From Cantharellus purpuraceus (Eukaryota; Basidiomycota; Agaricomycetes; Cantharellales; Hydnaceae): 64,000 nucleotides of DNA. The position numbers and the translations under genes were made by a program. The stretch spans positions 1,178,001 to 1,242,000 of the forward strand of contig JALBUN010000049.1 in the NCBI GenBank assembly GCA_025174535.1, in the 5' to 3' direction. The notes under the pieces are model-generated. The model ran no database searches. It was not told where the DNA came from and worked only from the letters and a program-made list of their open reading frames with translations. This document shows, one piece after another, positions 58,962 through 64,000 of this stretch (positions within the stretch are counted from its first letter, which is position 1; every line of letters starts with the position of its first letter).

Positions 58962-59946
58962 CCTGCTCCCAACACATGCTAATCGCAGTGTGATGGGTTG
59001 CTCTAGCGCAATGGTTTTCATACCTGTCACGCATATGAATTTAGGGGATATCATTATCCCCTCACTCCCACTGTCTAATAGACAGTGAGCAAGTGTTCCA
59101 CCAATCTCCCAATACCTGGAGATTGTTTTATTATTTATGTGCGGCCTATCAGGTCGTGCTGTCGACTTCTGTCGGCTCCTATGATTATACATAGGTTCAG
59201 CTGATCTGTTGATGCTGACAGCACCTATATGCAGCTGTCATGATTCCCTGCTTGTTGGGAATCTTGTTGCACTACAGAAATGCACCGCATAGGTGTGTCT
59301 CGGTGGAATTTGATCATTGGGTTGAATTTGTATTGCATTAGAGTGATACATTGGCATAGCCTCCTCCTCAGGGGTGTCATCTTGGTCGTCCCATTCATAT
59401 GGGGTGATCTCCTCATTCCATTTGTCAGCTACTTCTATGGCTGGCATTTTTTCCTCTAGATGGTCCTTGGGATCATCCATTGCTTCTTCATGTTCTCCCT
59501 CTATTGGGGAGAACCCATCTATATTGTCCTCCACTATGTGTGAGGACACATCCTTTCAGACTGCAGCCAACCTTACATTGCCCTTTAGTTTGGGGCAACT
59601 GGGTCACATGTGTCCTGTCTGGCTGCATTCGTAGCACACAACATCACTGATAACATTGTTCAATCAATCACCACTCGCATGTGCTGGTGGCTTCGATTGA
59701 TAATTACCCTTAAAGGAGTAATTGTTGGAATTGAACCTGGAGCCTCCACTACAGGGTTCTGGCCTTGATGCACTCGCTTGTCATGAGTGTGTATTGGGAG
59801 CCATATACACACATCCATGGGGTGTGGGTTGACTCCCTGCATCCATCATACCAGTAGTTCTATTGACTACTGGTCTATGGGTTGAGGAGGACATGTTAGT
59901 CATGTTCTCCAGGTGTTGCATACTATGGTGGTATCACATTGCTTCC

Positions 59947-60204
59947 TGTAAGTACCCAAGGTACTTACTTACTATAGTATGTAGCTAGATAGTTATAATT
60001 AGTGTATGCAGCATTCCATTAAGGGAATAGATATATGCACCCATAGGGTGCATATGTATAGTTATTATGTAAGCCAGTGGACCCAAGTACATGTGTGGGT
60101 CCACATATAGTAGATAGAAAAACTTAGTAACTACCATGCTGTACAGCACATCGCCCAACCAATACACTTGGTTGAGTTCTGTGCAACGGTGTGAACTAAG
60201 ACAC
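59947..60204 (+). mobile_element. LTR of gypsy family B (copy 3, 3'-truncated)
   Basis: Begins TGTAAGTACC directly after CTTCC of a family B gag fragment. Ends at GACAC, where the copies at 41465 and 43943 continue further. It is cut by the sequence starting TGTTTTGGAACC at 60205. Confidence 0.65.
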
Positions 60205-61133
60205 TGTTTTGGAACCATGAACTTCAACCTAAACTGTGGTGTTAATCACAATCTAAGTTTAGCCCAAGGATGTATGGCCTTTCAAGGCTGGCAATGGGCT
60301 TGAAACTATTTTAACGGAGAACCCAATTAAGAAATTATACTCCAGTGAACAAACACAATCAATGTTGCCACAGGAAGTGAAGCAATAGAGGTTTTTATGC
60401 TTGTCACGTGTAGTTCACACTTTACTGCTGATGCAATGTAAAGTCAAAGATTGACAGGCGTTCAAGGGTTCAGATACTTCAAAGGGGGAAGTAACCTAGT
60501 GCCTTAGTACCACAGGTTGAGTGAATTAAAGCTAACAATAATCCCTTCAATGTAAAAAGATAGATACGCACTTGAACACTTCCTTCTGAACAAGCGTATT
60601 CACTGTACGTGTCTTATCCATGATAGAATCAACAGTCAAGGGATATTAATCTTGTCTCAAAGAGGTGAGTTAATAGACTGTTGTTGATTTATTGAAATGC
60701 CCACAATTGAACCAACCAATCAATAGCAAAGTACGTGTTAACCTGACTAACCTCAGAGTCTCAATTAAACGTGCAGTATTCTTGACCAATCAATAGCCTA
60801 GTACGTATTAACCTGACTAACCTCAGAGTCTCAATTAAACATGCAAGATTCTTGATTATAACCAATAGCCCGATATGTGATAATTTGGCTAACCTCAGAG
60901 TCTCAATTACATGTGTAAGGTTCTTGATCAATGAATAACAAGTAATACACTTCAAGTTACTGCTCTGAGTGGGCTTGTAGTGTGTTAATTACTAATCAGT
61001 TACTCTGTATTAACCTCTTCTCCGAGTTTGATTAATATTAGAGCCTGCTGTGCTTGTAATATAATAACTTCTGGCTTCTCCGAGAGTCAATCAAAGTTAT
61101 TATACACTAAGAGTAGCTGATATAAGCGTGATG
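60205..61133 (+). mobile_element. probable unidentified LTR or non-coding element
   Basis: Starts TGTTTTGGAACC, a string that also marks the break in RT at 46291 on the minus strand. AT-rich, no ORF. Contains three 71-bp tandem units. The right border is where the inverted arm starts. No closing terminus was recognised. Confidence 0.35.
60721..60933. repeat. tandem repeat, 3 units of about 71 bp
   Basis: Units begin CAATAG at 60721, 60791 and 60863. Each contains CTAACCTCAGAGTCTCAATT. The third is the most diverged. Confidence 0.85.
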
Positions 61134-64000
61134 CTTATGTGATGATTACTCAATGCTTGAGTAGACACTGCTGTGTGTGTGTGGTAACTCTGAGCGATGC
61201 AAGTCGCATCACTGAAGATCAGATTCTCAAGAGGAATCTGAATCCAGAGAGTCTGGACCTCCCTGGGGTGGGAGGGTCCAACCAAATGATTGGTTAGACA
61301 GAGGAAATGAAGTTCCCCCAATGGAGGGTATTAGAGACCCAGCAATCCCTGTGAGGCAAGGATTACCGATCCAGATTGAAGAGGAAACTCCTCAATCTAT
61401 GGCAAAGGAGCTCAATCAAGAGATCAAACCATGGGAACAACGAGAAGTTGAGGCTTCTCATAAACATAGATTAGCCCTCGAATGTGAAGCTAAACATGCA
61501 GAGCAGGAACTCAGCCAGATGTTTAGAGAGCAGTGGCCCCAGCAAGAACTCAATGTGGCTGTTGATTTAAATCGACAGTCATGACATGCGCTGAACAGTT
61601 ATCAGCACAAGTAAGCAGTGGGCCTTTCAGGAGACACCTGCCATGAGCAACGAGATACCCAATGGGTACCTCAAGAAGATGTTCCCTATAACAGGGAACA
61701 ATCAGTGCCATCGACCTTAGAAGGTCAAGGCATACCAGACCAATTGGACACAATTGATCCTATCGATGGCATTGCCCGCATGGTGCAAGTAGCCATAGTT
61801 GATAACAGAGATACAGACCCAGAGAAGTCTGTACTTGCCAAAGCAGGCATTAAAGTATCGCCTCCTGAGCAATACACAGATCTTGAAGAGTTCAAGATCT
61901 TTGTAGCAGGTATGCTACAATGGCTGAAGATGAATAATCTCCTAGGGCCATCAAGTACAAAGTTTCAACTATTGTACTTAGGCACTCACCTTAAAGGTGA
62001 GGCCCTGGTTTTACAGGAATGTAGAACACTACGATAGGGCAGTCCAAGACTGGACCCTGGAAACTGCAATCCTTGGATTGCAGTGTAGATTCCTACATAC
62101 CCTAATGCATCACTATGCGTCAAATAAGTTTGACTCTGTAATACAGGGTCAAAGGACCATTCACAAATTAATGAATGACCTAGATAAGTACGCAGGTCGC
62201 ATGATAATGCCACCGGACACATACACGTACAGGAAGAGGTTTGTAACTGCAATGCACAAACCTCTGAGACAAGAAGTCCTCAAGAAGGGCTTCAATGCCG
62301 AGTTTAGCAGTATTGAGCAGTTGTACAAAACTGCTTGAATGATAGAGGAAGTGACGCGATACCACCACAGTATGCAACACCCAGAGAACATGACTAACAC
62401 GTCCCCCTCAACCCATAGACCAGTAGTCAATAGAACTACTGGTATGATGAATATGGGGAGTTGACCCATGCCCCAAGGACATGTATATGGCTCCCAACAC
62501 ACACTCACAACAAGCGAGTGTGTCAAGGTTGGAACCCCATAATGGAAGCTCCGGGGCCAATTCCAACAATTACCTTTTCAAGGGTAATTATCCATCAAAA
62601 CCACCAGCACACGCGAGTGGTGATCAATTGAACAATGTTACTAGTAATGTTGTGTGCTACAAATGTGGCCAGACAGGTCACATGTGACCTAGCTGCCCCA
62701 AATTAACGGGCAATGTAAGGTTGGTTGCCGTCCAAAAGGATGTGTCCTCACACATAGTGGAGGATAAGGTAGATGGATTCTCCCTGATAGAGGGAGAACA
62801 TGAAGAAGCAATGGATGATCCCAAGGACCATCTAGACAAAAAAGTATCAGCTATAGAAGTGGCTGACAATGGGATGAGGAGGTCGCTGCATATGAATGGG
62901 ACAACCAAGATGATGCCCCTGAAAGGGAGGCTACGCCAATGTATTGCTCTAATGTGATATGAATTCAACCCAATGATCAAATTCCACCGAGACACACCTA
63001 TGTGGTGCATTTCTGTAGTGCAACAAGATTCCGGAGAAGCAGGGAATCACGACAGCTGCATACAGCTGCTGTCAGTATTGACAGATTGGCCAAACCTATG
63101 TATAATCATAGGAGCCAACAGAAGTTGACAGTGTGACCAGATAGACTGCACATAGACAACAAAACAATCTCTGGGTATTGGGAGATTGGTGGAACACTAG
63201 CCCACTGTCTATTAGACAGTGGAAGTGAGGATAATGATATCCCCTGAATTCACACGCGTGACAGGTATGAAGACATTTGCACTAGAGCAACCCATTGCAC
63301 TGCAATTAGCATGTGTTGGGAGTAGGAGTACCATAAAGTTTGGTAGTCAGAACATTGAAGAATATTTTGATGTCAATGTTGAGTATTACGATGTAATACT
63401 CGGTACCCCATTCCTATGAAAGTTACAAATATGCCTGGACTTTAATGGCCCAGGCCCAATCATGATGGGAACTGAAGAAGTCCCCACCAATGGAGAGCAT
63501 AATACCAATGCTCTTCATACCCCGTCATGGGGTATAAACTCAATATGAAGAAAGAGTGTTGGTGTGAATAAATGATGCCAAGGGGGTAACTCTAAACACG
63601 AGCTACCCACAACACAGTCCTTCCTAAAAGAAGGACTAGACTCAGTAAAGGACCCCCCAATGGAGGATCCAAATAAGAACATGACATGAATAGCTTTGTC
63701 TCGTGAAGAATCAACCACTTACATGGCCAGTCAGATCCCTCAGTTGAGTCATCAATGGAAAGAAAAGTATGCTGACCTATTCAGCAGCATACCCTTAGAA
63801 CTTCCCCCATTTAGGGAAGTTAACCACGAGATTAATCTCGTGGATCCTGACAAGCAAATACATTATCACTTGCCTAAGTGTCCAGAGCACTACTGAGCAG
63901 AACTTTCAGAGAAAGTCCTGTGATACACCACTGCTAAATTGTGGGTATCAGCTACAGCCCAGCAAGCTGTACCAATGCTATGCATTCCCAAAAAAAAACA
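61134..64000 (+). pseudogene. gypsy family B copy, right inverted arm, runs off the window
   Basis: Reverse complement of 46441-49309. The coordinates of paired frames sum to 110443 up to about 63230 and to 110441 beyond it, because the right arm lacks two G near 63229. In the parts I compared, the only other difference is a substitution (Pro for Thr) near 63791. The same gag, CCHC knuckle, protease and RT-start motifs and the same stop codons are present. RT ends in MLCIPKK at the window edge. Confidence 0.85.

Larger units (their letters stand above)
58216..59946 (-). pseudogene. gypsy family B copy interrupted by the chromodomain element and a MITE
   Basis: Minus-strand pieces include the protease region HCLLDSGSEGIMISPKFI and a knuckle reading CYECSQTGHM. 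The gag end is cut at 59946 by an LTR of the same family. The piece continues leftward across the inserted chromodomain element at 49310-49373. A 24-bp in-frame tandem duplication lies in the protease-downstream part. Confidence 0.75.

Overview
The window is nuclear DNA of a filamentous basidiomycete, most likely an Agaricomycete. The support is intron-dense genes (about 50-60 nt GT-AG introns, one 11-nt microexon), a fungal repertoire (DHA1-type MFS transporter, kinesin-7, guanine deaminase, Ecl1-type zinc protein, DHHC acyltransferase, PITH protein) and chromodomain Ty3/gypsy retrotransposons. The gag and pol wording reminds me of Rhizoctonia (Ceratobasidiaceae) elements; that is recognition from memory, not a search result.

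Layout. Bases 1-8045 are ordinary gene space: a 5'-truncated MFS transporter (+), a kinesin-7 (+) and a guanine deaminase (-). Bases 8046-16441 hold no gene I can support. Bases 16442-21000 hold a divergent pair, an Ecl1-domain protein (-) and a DHHC palmitoyltransferase (+). Bases 21001-30244 are again without a recognisable gene. A Ser/Thr-rich single-pass membrane protein (-) follows at 30245-32391. After another empty stretch come a decayed Bsc6-like MFS transporter (36956-39119, -) and an intact PITH-domain gene (39850-40727, +).

From about 41.4 kb to the end the window is a nested transposon block. Its centre is an 8.8-kb chromodomain Ty3/gypsy element (49374-58215, minus strand) with 540-bp LTRs, TGTTA...TAACA ends and a CTGGG target duplication. 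It sits inside an older copy of a second gypsy family. That second family is also present as a short LTR-flanked copy (41465-44220) and as two almost identical inverted arms (46441-49309 and 61134-64000). Smaller insertions are stacked on these: a 563-bp inverted-repeat element whose empty site is visible elsewhere in the window, a 1.4-kb insertion in one LTR, and a 21-bp minisatellite grown inside an LTR remnant.

The most interesting items are these. (1) A roughly 500-codon ORF lies antisense between the chromodomain and the 3' LTR of the chromodomain element. It has its own TATA box and a Cys pattern fitting the fungal Zn2Cys6 cluster. (2) An A-AAA-AAA slippery heptamer lies directly on the gag stop codon, and pol lies in the -1 frame. 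(3) The stop codons that break both gypsy families are mostly CGA-to-TGA, and the two LTRs differ almost only by transitions, as expected of CpG methylation damage. (4) The two inverted arms share the same dead-element lesions, so they look like a recent segmental duplication rather than two transpositions.
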